Below are positions 6,247-12,124 of a stretch of DNA of 12,124 bases, piece after piece. Both the position numbers and the translations under genes were made by a program. The first letter of the stretch is position 1. Each line of letters opens with the position of its first letter. The notes beneath the pieces are model-generated. The model was not told where the DNA came from. It did not search any database and worked only from the letters and a program-made list of their open reading frames with translations. Source of the DNA: JAJRRA01 sp048636595. GTDB lineage: Bacteria; Pseudomonadota; Gammaproteobacteria; Xanthomonadales; SZUA-36. The stretch covers positions 1-12,124 of the forward strand of contig JAIVWI010000088.1 in NCBI GenBank assembly GCA_048636595.1, given 5' to 3'.

Positions 6247-7029
6247 ATGACCGAAAATATTATTTCAATTCGCGGACTGGTTAACCGTTTCGGTACACAA
6301 ACGGTACATGACCAACTGGATCTGGAAATCCGGCGGGATGAAATCCTGGGCATTGTCGGCGGCTCGGGGGCGGGCAAATCCGTGCTGTTGCGCAGCATAC
6401 TTGGTCTGCACAATCCCAATGCAGGATCAATCGAAGTCCTGGGTCAGAAAATCCGGTACCAGAAACCGGGCCCCCATAAAGATTGGGGAGTACTGTTCCA
6501 GAGCGGGGCCTTGTTGTCCGGCCTGACGGTCCAGGAAAACGTCGAACTGCCCATCGCACTGCACTCCAATATGTCACTCGAAATGCGCCGCGAGCTGGCC
6601 ATACTGAAAATCTTCATGACCGGCCTGGACATGACTGCCGCCGGCAAATACCCCTCGGAACTGTCCGGTGGCATGCGCAAACGCGCCGGCCTGGCCAGGG
6701 CCCTGGCGCTGGACCCGAAAATCCTGTTTCTGGATGAACCCACGGCTGGCCTGGACCCGATCGCCGCCACGGAATTCGATGAACTGGTAAGCTACCTGCA
6801 TGACAACCTGGACCTCACCATCGTAATGATTACTCACGACGTTGATACCTTGTTCGGGATCTGCAACCGTGTGGCAGTGCTGGTTAACAAGGTCATCGTC
6901 GTCGATACTCTGGAAAACATAGTCGCCAACGAAGACCCCTGGATACAGGAATATTTCGGCGATCCACGCGCCATGAGGGCAAGAAAAGCCATGCAGGACC
7001 GGTTAAAAAAACATGTTCAAAGGCAATAA
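6247..7029 (+). CDS. MlaF-like ABC transporter ATPase
   Basis: Cytoplasmic ATPase (260 aa) that powers the MCE transporter through the permease encoded just upstream. All ABC motifs are present: Walker A GGSGAGKS (38-45), Q-loop Gln85 in GVLFQSGALLSGLTVQENV, signature LSGGMRKRAG (139-148, the Mla-type GGM form), Walker B ILFLDEP (159-165, with Glu164 catalytic), D-loop AGLDP and switch His197 in ITHDVD. The length is close to E. coli MlaF. It starts eight bases after the permease stop without a strong Shine-Dalgarno, suggesting translational coupling. Its 3' end overlaps the next gene by 17 bases. Confidence 0.95.
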   Translation: MTENIISIRGLVNRFGTQTVHDQLDLEIRRDEILGIVGGSGAGKSVLLRSILGLHNPNAGSIEVLGQKIRYQKPGPHKDWGVLFQSGALLSGLTVQENVELPIALHSNMSLEMRRELAILKIFMTGLDMTAAGKYPSELSGGMRKRAGLARALALDPKILFLDEPTAGLDPIAATEFDELVSYLHDNLDLTIVMITHDVDTLFGICNRVAVLVNKVIVVDTLENIVANEDPWIQEYFGDPRAMRARKAMQDRLKKHVQRQ

Positions 7030-7948
7030 CAACTTTGTCGTCGGATTGTTCGTCAGCGTATCCATCGCTGTTTTTGTCGGTTTTGTCCTGTGGCTGACCG
7101 GCCGCAGCGGCGTGGAGGAAATGGAAAATTATTCGATGATGTTTCATCGCGATGTCAGCGGGTTGTCCATCGGTGGTCCGGTGAACTTCATGGGGGTCAA
7201 TATCGGTACAGTGACCAGGATGGAATTGGTCCAAAATGAAAATATGAACGTGCGTGTGGATATCGAGATACTGGAAACCACACCGGTGGACAGCGGAACC
7301 TTCGCCAGCCTGGCCTTCCAGGGCATTACCGGCGTAGCCGTAATCAACCTGAGCAGTGACCCGGGTTTGCATGACCCGATAGTCCATGCGCCCGGTCACG
7401 AATTCCCGGTGATCCCGGTGCGTGATGTCGGCCTTGCCGCCCTGCTCTCCAGTGCGCCCAAGATCATGGACCAGATGGATGACCTGCTCACCCAGGCCAA
7501 CCAATTGCTCGGTGAGCAAAATCGTGCGGCAATCGCCAGTACACTGGAGAACCTGCAGTTGATGGTTTCCTCTCTCGCGGAAAGCCGTGAAACGATTGCC
7601 AGACTGCCGTCCGACCTGGAGCGTACACTGGCCGGAATCGAGGCAACGGTTGACCGCTTTCAGGGCATCCTCAAAGACGCCGAGCCAGGCCTGTCATCCA
7701 TCGTCGGCAACATCGACCTGACCAGTGAAAACCTGGCCAGCCTGACGGCACGGCTGGATAACTGGATGGCGGAAAATGAAGCCAGTCTGCAGCGCTTTGT
7801 CGAAGAAGGTTTGGGTGAAGCCCCGGAATTGATCAGCAGCGCCAGGCACGCGCTGCGTCAACTCGAAAAATTACTGCAGGAAATGCAGGACAGCCCTTCG
7901 CAACTCATCCACCGCGTACCCGAAGATGCCTTGGAGATTGACCCCTGA
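7013..7948 (+). CDS. MCE (MlaD-family) substrate-binding protein
   Basis: 311-residue protein anchored in the inner membrane by one segment (about 8-29, VVGLFVSVSIAVFVGFVLWL). A single MCE domain follows (about 38-115), including the family pattern VSGLSIGGPVNFMGVNIGTV and LAFQGITGVAVINLSS. In known systems MCE domains form a hexameric ring with a central lipid channel. The remaining part (about 145-295) is predicted largely helical, with heptad-like Leu/Ile spacing, and much longer than the tail of E. coli MlaD (183 aa). It could form a helical tube or tether spanning the periplasm, as in longer MCE proteins; this is inference. The ATG lies inside the end of the ATPase gene (17-base overlap), indicating co-translation. 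Confidence 0.92.
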   Translation: MFKGNNNFVVGLFVSVSIAVFVGFVLWLTGRSGVEEMENYSMMFHRDVSGLSIGGPVNFMGVNIGTVTRMELVQNENMNVRVDIEILETTPVDSGTFASLAFQGITGVAVINLSSDPGLHDPIVHAPGHEFPVIPVRDVGLAALLSSAPKIMDQMDDLLTQANQLLGEQNRAAIASTLENLQLMVSSLAESRETIARLPSDLERTLAGIEATVDRFQGILKDAEPGLSSIVGNIDLTSENLASLTARLDNWMAENEASLQRFVEEGLGEAPELISSARHALRQLEKLLQEMQDSPSQLIHRVPEDALEIDP

Positions 7949-7949
7949 A

Positions 7950-8555
7950 ATGAAGAAAATAACAGCCATCATGGTCCTGTTGGCCGTGACCGTTCAAATC
8001 ACTGCCTGCAGTGGCCTGCTGACCAGCGACAAGGAGGCCAGGCAAATTTACCTGCTGGAACCCTATACCGGGTATTCCGGCGCAGATACGGACGAGGCAT
8101 GGCCTGCACTCGTTATTTCAGTGTCTGCTGTTCCAGGCCTCGATACAGACCACATCCAGGCGCTGGGCAGCGATGCCCGGCTGATCCAGTACGCCAATGC
8201 ACGCTGGACGGATTATTTGCCTGAGGTTTTAACTTCAGTTATACGCCGGTCACTGGCTTCGGCAGGGCGGTTCGAGACGGTGAAGACCACCATTGGCAAT
8301 GATATTGACCATTGGAAACTCAAGCTGGAAGTCCAGCAGTTCTATGGCATTCTCGACGCGGCAAACGGGACTTCTTCGGTCAAGGTCCGTTTCGAGGGTG
8401 ACCTGCAGTGCCGCGGCCAGGAACATCATTTGCAACTGGATGCTTCAAAGCCTGTCCAGGAAGACCGCCTTGCAGTAGTGGTAAGCGCACATCAACAAGC
8501 CCTTGACGACACCAGCAGGCAGCTAATGGAACATGTCATCAATTTTTGTAAGTAA
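7950..8555 (+). CDS. ABC-type transport auxiliary lipoprotein (PqiC/DUF330-like)
   Basis: Predicted 201-residue lipoprotein. The start MKKITAIMVLLAVTVQ leads to a lipobox ITAC with lipidated Cys20, so the eight residues ahead of it in the open frame (from 7926) are excluded. The mature N-terminus has the family's IYLLEP strand, followed by WPALVISVSAVPGLDTDHIQ, an IQYANARWTDYLPEVLTSVIRRSL segment typical of the ABC-auxiliary family, and a C-terminal domain ending with a helix. By analogy with PqiC, it probably sits at the outer membrane and contacts the MCE assembly. The residues after Cys20 are Ser-Gly, not Asp, so outer-membrane sorting is expected. GGAG at 7933-7936 may be its Shine-Dalgarno. 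It begins one base after the MCE gene's stop. Confidence 0.85.
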   Translation: MKKITAIMVLLAVTVQITACSGLLTSDKEARQIYLLEPYTGYSGADTDEAWPALVISVSAVPGLDTDHIQALGSDARLIQYANARWTDYLPEVLTSVIRRSLASAGRFETVKTTIGNDIDHWKLKLEVQQFYGILDAANGTSSVKVRFEGDLQCRGQEHHLQLDASKPVQEDRLAVVVSAHQQALDDTSRQLMEHVINFCK

Positions 8556-8589
8556 ACGCTCCCCTTTCTTCTTGAACAGTGTCCTGTAG

Positions 8590-9078
8590 ATGAACTCCCG
8601 CTTATCAGCAATTCGGTCTGCTGCAGCGGCTATCCTGCTCGTCAGCGTGCTCCAGGCCTGTGCCTCACTGGACCCCGACTACGAGCAGCCCACCGTCATC
8701 TTAAGTTCGCTGAAGGCCATTCCCTCCGAAGGAATGGCGCCCGCTTTCGAGATCGGACTTCGCATCATCAACCCAAACCGCCAGCCTTTGCGGCTGGAAG
8801 GTGTCGTCTACACCATCTCGCTGCAGGGTCACGAACTGGTCAAAGGCGTGGGCAAGGACTTTCCCCTGATCGAAGGCTACAGCGAAGGAACCGTCACTCT
8901 CACCGCCAGCGCCAATCTGCTGGCCGGCATCCGGTTCGTTCGCGACATGATGAATTCACCGGGAGAGCCCCTGGATTACGAATTCAAGGCCAGGCTGGAC
9001 CTGGGTGGTCTTTACCCGTCGCTGAGAATCTCAGAAACCGGCAAGCTCGATCTCGGGAATCAGGGCAGGGACAAGTAA
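8590..9078 (+). CDS. LEA type 2 (WHy-domain) lipoprotein
   Basis: 162-residue predicted lipoprotein with lipobox LQAC (Cys24) after an Arg-containing hydrophobic signal. The mature part resembles the LEA-14/WHy fold, an immunoglobulin-like beta domain: PTVILSSLKAIP, then EIGLRIINPNRQPLRLEGVVYTI carrying the family's N-P-N turn, and GYSEGTVTLTASANL. Its role in bacteria is not established. Position at the end of the MCE operon, same strand and 34 bases after the auxiliary lipoprotein, suggests an accessory part of lipid transport at the outer membrane; Ala after Cys fits outer-membrane sorting. No good Shine-Dalgarno is seen. It faces the carboxylase gene across the REP-containing gap. Confidence 0.8.
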   Translation: MNSRLSAIRSAAAAILLVSVLQACASLDPDYEQPTVILSSLKAIPSEGMAPAFEIGLRIINPNRQPLRLEGVVYTISLQGHELVKGVGKDFPLIEGYSEGTVTLTASANLLAGIRFVRDMMNSPGEPLDYEFKARLDLGGLYPSLRISETGKLDLGNQGRDK

Positions 9079-9130
9079 CCGGGATCAAGGATAGGCATCA
9101 AGTTTCGGACTTGAATGCCTGCAAACCGCG

Positions 9131-9153
9131 ATCAGCCGCGAGCGGGCGCTGAT
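9131..9153. repeat. Short inverted repeat in the convergent gap
   Basis: ATCAGC (9131-9136) pairs with GCTGAT (9148-9153) around a GC-rich loop of 11 bases. No T-tract follows. It could help end transcription of the two convergent units with the REP-like copies nearby, but the evidence is slight. Confidence 0.3.
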
Positions 9154-9160
9154 GGTTCTT

Positions 9161-9184
9161 GTAAGAGCGTCCTTGGGCGCGAAC
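9161..9184 (+). repeat. REP-like unit, variant copy
   Basis: Starts GTAAGAG like the arms at 5027-5087, then GCGTCC-TT-GGGCGC and GAA. The stem sequence differs from that of the other copies (GGTCGC-TT-GCGGCC), yet it still pairs with the same length, a central TT and one G-T pair. This is compensatory change, expected for a conserved hairpin. Confidence 0.65.
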
Positions 9185-9222
9185 TGTGCTTGTCAAACAG
9201 GCGCAAGCTGTAGACGAACCCT

Positions 9223-9245
9223 TCGGCCGCAAGCGACCTCTTACA
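9223..9245 (-). repeat. REP-like unit, exact copy overlapping a stop codon
   Basis: Identical over 23 bases to the right arm at 5065-5087. Together with the unit at 9161-9184 it forms a second head-out inverted pair. Read on the minus strand, its head TGTAAGAGG supplies the last codon (GTG, minus its first base) and the TAA stop of the carboxylase gene. Confidence 0.85.
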
Positions 9246-11238
9246 CAAAATCCAGCAACAGCGAGCCGCCGTCCACCTGGTCACCTGCCTGAAAGTAAAA
9301 TTCGCTCACCAGGCCATCGGCCGGTGCGCAAAGCGTGTGCTCCATCTTCATGGCTTCCATGATGATTACGGGCTGATCCTTTTTCACCTCTGTACCAGGC
9401 TCCACCAGCAGTTTCACAATTACACCATTCATGGGGGCGTTGAACGCGCCTGCCCGGGCAGAAATGTCTTCTTCTCCATAGTCAGCTTGTGCGAGTGAAA
9501 ATTGCATGGCGCCCTGCTCAGTAAACAGAGTAAAAAGTCCATCATGCGGCACCACCACCACGCGGCGCCGATAGCCGTCGATATCAGCGTAGAGTTCATT
9601 GCCGTTGAGTTCGCCGGTCACCATCACGGATTTTGCGCCCACGGTGATGCGAAAACGCCTGTTGCTTCCGCTGCCGATTTCCTCCACCGGAACGTCGTAT
9701 TCTTTTCCATTCAGAACAATGGCCCCGGTGTGCAAGGCCGGCTCATTCAGCCGCCAGGCATTGCTGGCGTTCCAGGGTGAAAAGGGGTCGGTGCTGCTGG
9801 CTCGTGAGCGCGAAGACTGTTCCATCCTCAGCAACAGGTACAGCGATGCCAGCGGCAAGTCCTGCACCCGGTCGGTTTCCGAATCGTGGAACAGCAAATC
9901 CCGGTGGTTTTCAATAAAACCGGTATCCAGATCCCCTTCCACAAAAGGCTGGCTTGTGGCCAGGTTGTAAAGGAAAGAAATATTGGTCGTCACGCCGCTG
10001 ACCCGGTATTCGGACAGGGCTCTGGCCAGCCGGACCAGGGCTCGTTCACGGTTCTCATCCCACACGATCAACTTGGCGATCATCGGATCGTAAAACACGC
10101 CGACTGCGTCACCTTGCAGCACACCCGTGTCCACCCGGACATGCCGGTTTTCTTCGGGAGCCTGCAGGTAGGTCAGGGTTCCGGTGGCGGGTAAAAAATC
10201 GTGATCCGGGTCTTCCGCGTATATGCGCGCCTCGAAAGCATGGCCGTTGATTTCCAGATCATCCTGCTGCAAAGGCAGGGGTTCACCCGATGCAATCCGT
10301 AACTGCCATTCCACCAGGTCCTGCCCGGTGATCATCTCGGTCACGGGATGCTCCACCTGCAAGCGGGTATTCATTTCCATGAAGTAGAAAGACCCGTCCC
10401 GATCGAGCAGGAACTCCACCGTGCCGGCGCCCTCGTAGTTGATGGCCCGGGCGGCCTGAACGGCTGTCTGACCCATCTGCTGCCTCAGCTCCGGGCTCAT
10501 GCCCGGCGCCGGCGCCTCTTCAATCACCTTCTGGTGCCGGCGTTGCACGGAACAGTCACGCTCGAACAGGTAAACCGCATTGCCGTGACCGTCACAAAAT
10601 ACCTGGAATTCCACGTGCCGGGGCCGGGTCAGGTATTTCTCGACCAGTAAATCCTCATTGCCGAAACTGGAAGCCGCTTCGCGCCGGGCAGCGTCAAAGG
10701 CCTCGTCAAATTCCTCAGGGTTGGCGACCAGGCGCATACCCTTGCCACCACCACCGGCCACGGCTTTGAGTAATACGGGATAACCCATCTCGTCTGCGGC
10801 GTTCCTGATCTTCCCGGCAGACTGGTCATCACCGTGATAACCCGGCACCACCGCAACACCCGCCTCCAGCATGATCGTCTTGGCTGCTGACTTGGAGCCC
10901 ATGGCTTCGATCGCAGCTTCAGGCGGACCGATAAAAACAATGCCGTGCGCTTTGCACATACGGCTGAATCCGGCATTTTCTGACAGGAAACCATAACCGG
11001 GATGAACCGCTTCGGCGCCGGTCTGCACGCAAGCCTCGATGATCCGATCACCCACAAGGTAAGATTCACGCGGCGGCGCCGCACCAATATGAACCGCCTC
11101 GTCAGCCATTGATACATGCAGGGCATTGCGGTCCGCATCGGAATAGACCGCCACGGTCTTCACACCCATCCTGCGCGCGGTACGGATCACCCTGCAGGCG
11201 ATCTCACCGCGGTTGGCGATCAGGATTTTCTTAAACAC
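9241..11238 (-). CDS. liuD: Methylcrotonyl-CoA carboxylase biotin-containing alpha subunit
   Basis: 665-residue fusion of biotin carboxylase and biotin carrier. It carboxylates its own biotin with ATP and bicarbonate, then hands CO2 to the carboxyltransferase encoded just upstream. Domains are the biotin carboxylase N-domain (1-110, starting FKKILIANRGEIACRVIRTA), ATP-grasp with AGGGGKGMR (161-169), MEMNTRLQVEHPVTEMITG (287-305), the biotin carboxylase C-domain to about 450, a linker domain, and a biotinyl domain with EAMKM, biotin on Lys631. It uses a GTG start with GGGAG a few bases upstream. The sequence ends LLLDFV; the stop lies in a REP-like repeat. The assignment to methylcrotonyl-CoA (leucine breakdown) rests on the partner subunit; geranyl- or another acyl-CoA is less likely. 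The symbol follows Pseudomonas usage. Confidence 0.88.
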   Translation of the reverse strand: MFKKILIANRGEIACRVIRTARRMGVKTVAVYSDADRNALHVSMADEAVHIGAAPPRESYLVGDRIIEACVQTGAEAVHPGYGFLSENAGFSRMCKAHGIVFIGPPEAAIEAMGSKSAAKTIMLEAGVAVVPGYHGDDQSAGKIRNAADEMGYPVLLKAVAGGGGKGMRLVANPEEFDEAFDAARREAASSFGNEDLLVEKYLTRPRHVEFQVFCDGHGNAVYLFERDCSVQRRHQKVIEEAPAPGMSPELRQQMGQTAVQAARAINYEGAGTVEFLLDRDGSFYFMEMNTRLQVEHPVTEMITGQDLVEWQLRIASGEPLPLQQDDLEINGHAFEARIYAEDPDHDFLPATGTLTYLQAPEENRHVRVDTGVLQGDAVGVFYDPMIAKLIVWDENRERALVRLARALSEYRVSGVTTNISFLYNLATSQPFVEGDLDTGFIENHRDLLFHDSETDRVQDLPLASLYLLLRMEQSSRSRASSTDPFSPWNASNAWRLNEPALHTGAIVLNGKEYDVPVEEIGSGSNRRFRITVGAKSVMVTGELNGNELYADIDGYRRRVVVVPHDGLFTLFTEQGAMQFSLAQADYGEEDISARAGAFNAPMNGVIVKLLVEPGTEVKKDQPVIIMEAMKMEHTLCAPADGLVSEFYFQAGDQVDGGSLLLDFV

Positions 11239-11250
11239 CTGTCTCTCCCA
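11239..11250 (-). promoter_or_regulatory. Ribosome binding site of the alpha-subunit gene
   Basis: The 12 bases between the two carboxylase genes read TGGGAGAGACAG on the minus strand. GGGAG is a good Shine-Dalgarno for the GTG start at 11238 and lies directly after the TGA stop of the upstream gene. The two are evidently one transcript. Confidence 0.7.
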
Positions 11251-12124
11251 TCACATTCTGAATACGCCAAAGCGGGTTTCGCCTATGGGCCGGTTGAGTG
11301 AAGCAGAGATGGCCAGGCCCAGAACCTGCCGTGTCTGCGCGGGGTCGATAACACCATCATCCCACAGCCTGGCGGAGCCGTAATAAGGGTGACCCTGCTC
11401 CTCGTACTTGTCCAGGATGGGTTGTTTGAATGCCATTTCTTCCTCCGCAGACCATGCTTCCCCGGCCCGTTCTTTCTGGTCACGCTTGACCTGGGCCAGC
11501 ACACCCGCAGCCTGCTCGCCACCCATCACGGAAATACGTGCATTGGGCCAGGTGAACAGAAAACGGGGTTCGTACGCGCGGCCGCACATGCCGTAGTTGC
11601 CTGCTCCATAGGAGTTCCCGATGATCACCGTGAACTTGGGAACCTGCACACTGGCCACTGCAGTCACCATCTTGGCGCCGTGCTTGGCAATACCGTCCGC
11701 TTCATATTGCTTGCCCACCATGAAACCAGTGATGTTCTGCAGAAAAACCAGAGGGATTTTACGCTGGCCGCACAACTCAACAAAATGCGCACCTTTCTGG
11801 GCAGACTCACCGAACAGGATGCCGTTATTGGCAACGATCCCGACCGGGTAGCCATGGATGCGCGCAAAGCCGCAGATCAGCGTGGCGCCATACAGCGTTT
11901 TGAATTCATCAAATTCCGATCCGTCCACAACACGAGCAATCACTTCGCGGACATCGTAGGACTTTTTCGGATCGCTGGGGATAATGCCGTAGATCTCACT
12001 GGCGTCAAACACGGGTTCTTTTACTTCGCGAACATCCAGTCCGACCGGCTTCACCCTGTTCAGCCGGTTCACTGCCCGGCGCACCAGTTTCAGGGCGTGG
12101 TGATCATTTTGTGCAGAATGATCG
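11251..12124 (-). CDS. liuB: Methylcrotonyl-CoA carboxylase carboxyltransferase (beta) subunit, 5' end missing
   Basis: C-terminal half (about 291 codons visible) of a carboxyltransferase whose family is usually about 535 aa. The frame stays open to the window edge, and the edge residues DHSAQNDHHALKLVRRAV resemble the corresponding MCC beta segment, so the gene continues outside; the GTG at 12084 is not its start. MCC-type signatures are LQNITGFMVGKQYEADGIAK followed by GAKMVTAVA, and GNSYGAGNYGMCGRAYEPRF with WPNARISVMGGEQAAGVL, which form the acyl-CoA and biotin sites and oxyanion-holding glycines. It joins the alpha subunit to convert 3-methylcrotonyl-CoA to 3-methylglutaconyl-CoA in the cytosol, in leucine degradation. 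It lies 12 bases upstream of the alpha gene, without the hydratase gene (liuC) found between them in Pseudomonas. Confidence 0.9.
   Translation of the reverse strand, partial: DHSAQNDHHALKLVRRAVNRLNRVKPVGLDVREVKEPVFDASEIYGIIPSDPKKSYDVREVIARVVDGSEFDEFKTLYGATLICGFARIHGYPVGIVANNGILFGESAQKGAHFVELCGQRKIPLVFLQNITGFMVGKQYEADGIAKHGAKMVTAVASVQVPKFTVIIGNSYGAGNYGMCGRAYEPRFLFTWPNARISVMGGEQAAGVLAQVKRDQKERAGEAWSAEEEMAFKQPILDKYEEQGHPYYGSARLWDDGVIDPAQTRQVLGLAISASLNRPIGETRFGVFRM

Larger units (their letters stand above)
9079..9240. other. Convergent intergenic region with REP-like units
   Basis: 162 bases between the LEA lipoprotein gene and the carboxylase alpha gene, which face each other. Besides the two REP-like units and one short inverted repeat, it includes GCGCAAGC (9201-9208), possibly a decayed copy of the same family. 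No gene or conventional intrinsic terminator is visible, so the hairpins may be what ends both transcripts. Confidence 0.5.

Noticed and set aside
7926..7949. Upstream start for the auxiliary lipoprotein
   Set aside because: It would put eight residues ahead of a complete lipoprotein signal; ATG 7950 directly follows the preceding stop and gives a normal signal length.
9502..10650. Several open frames on the plus strand opposite the carboxylase alpha gene
   Set aside because: All overlap the strongly conserved carboxylase frame and mirror its GC-rich codon bias; none has a ribosome binding site or a recognisable product.
1..12124. CRISPR array, tRNA, rRNA, toxin-antitoxin or phage-defence genes
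   Set aside because: I looked for regularly spaced repeats, tRNA-like ends and typical defence domains and found none; the only repeats are the REP-like units and the AT-rich palindromes.

Overview
The window looks like chromosomal DNA of a Gram-negative proteobacterium, most likely a gammaproteobacterium. Supporting signs are a Tat-exported MsrP, an Mla-type (MCE) lipid transport operon with lipoproteins, a leucine-catabolism carboxylase and REP-like palindromes between genes. No rRNA, tRNA, CRISPR array or complete mobile element is visible. Most genes are GC-rich, and one intergenic stretch (about 2281-2611) is conspicuously AT-rich.

Layout. (1) 15-962 (-) is the catalytic subunit of periplasmic methionine sulfoxide reductase (msrP). 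It is divergent from a deoxynucleoside kinase (1076-1774, +) and a small secreted DUF2141-type protein (1807-2238, +). (2) 2239-2611 is a gene-free, AT-rich block full of inverted repeats, followed by a lone tyrosine recombinase (2612-3775, +). (3) 3846-5006 (+) is a PLP-dependent alanine/serine-glyoxylate aminotransferase, followed by a perfect 23-bp-arm inverted repeat (5027-5087). (4) 5120-9078 (+) is a compact five-gene MCE transporter operon: STAS-permease fusion, ATPase, MCE substrate-binding protein, ABC auxiliary lipoprotein and LEA-type-2 lipoprotein. (5) 9079-9240 is a short convergent intergenic region with two more copies of the REP-like unit. (6) On the minus strand, 12124-9241 carries the 3' part of a methylcrotonyl-CoA carboxylase carboxyltransferase gene followed by its biotin carboxylase/biotin carrier subunit.

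How the genes work together. The MCE operon encodes an inner-membrane ABC complex whose MCE protein reaches into the periplasm. Two predicted lipoproteins probably link it to the outer membrane, so the operon should move lipids between the membranes. The two carboxylase subunits form one biotin enzyme of leucine degradation. MsrP repairs oxidised periplasmic proteins. The recombinase and its AT-rich upstream block look acquired and have no accompanying cargo genes here.

The least ordinary items are the 13+6+13 inverted repeat and related half-sites upstream of the recombinase, the recombinase's Asn in place of the usual HxxR histidine, the REP-like family whose stems co-vary and which supplies the stop codon of the carboxylase gene, and a promoter that predicts a leaderless mRNA for the DUF2141 gene. 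I see no convincing new defence or other complex system; most of the window is ordinary housekeeping and transport.
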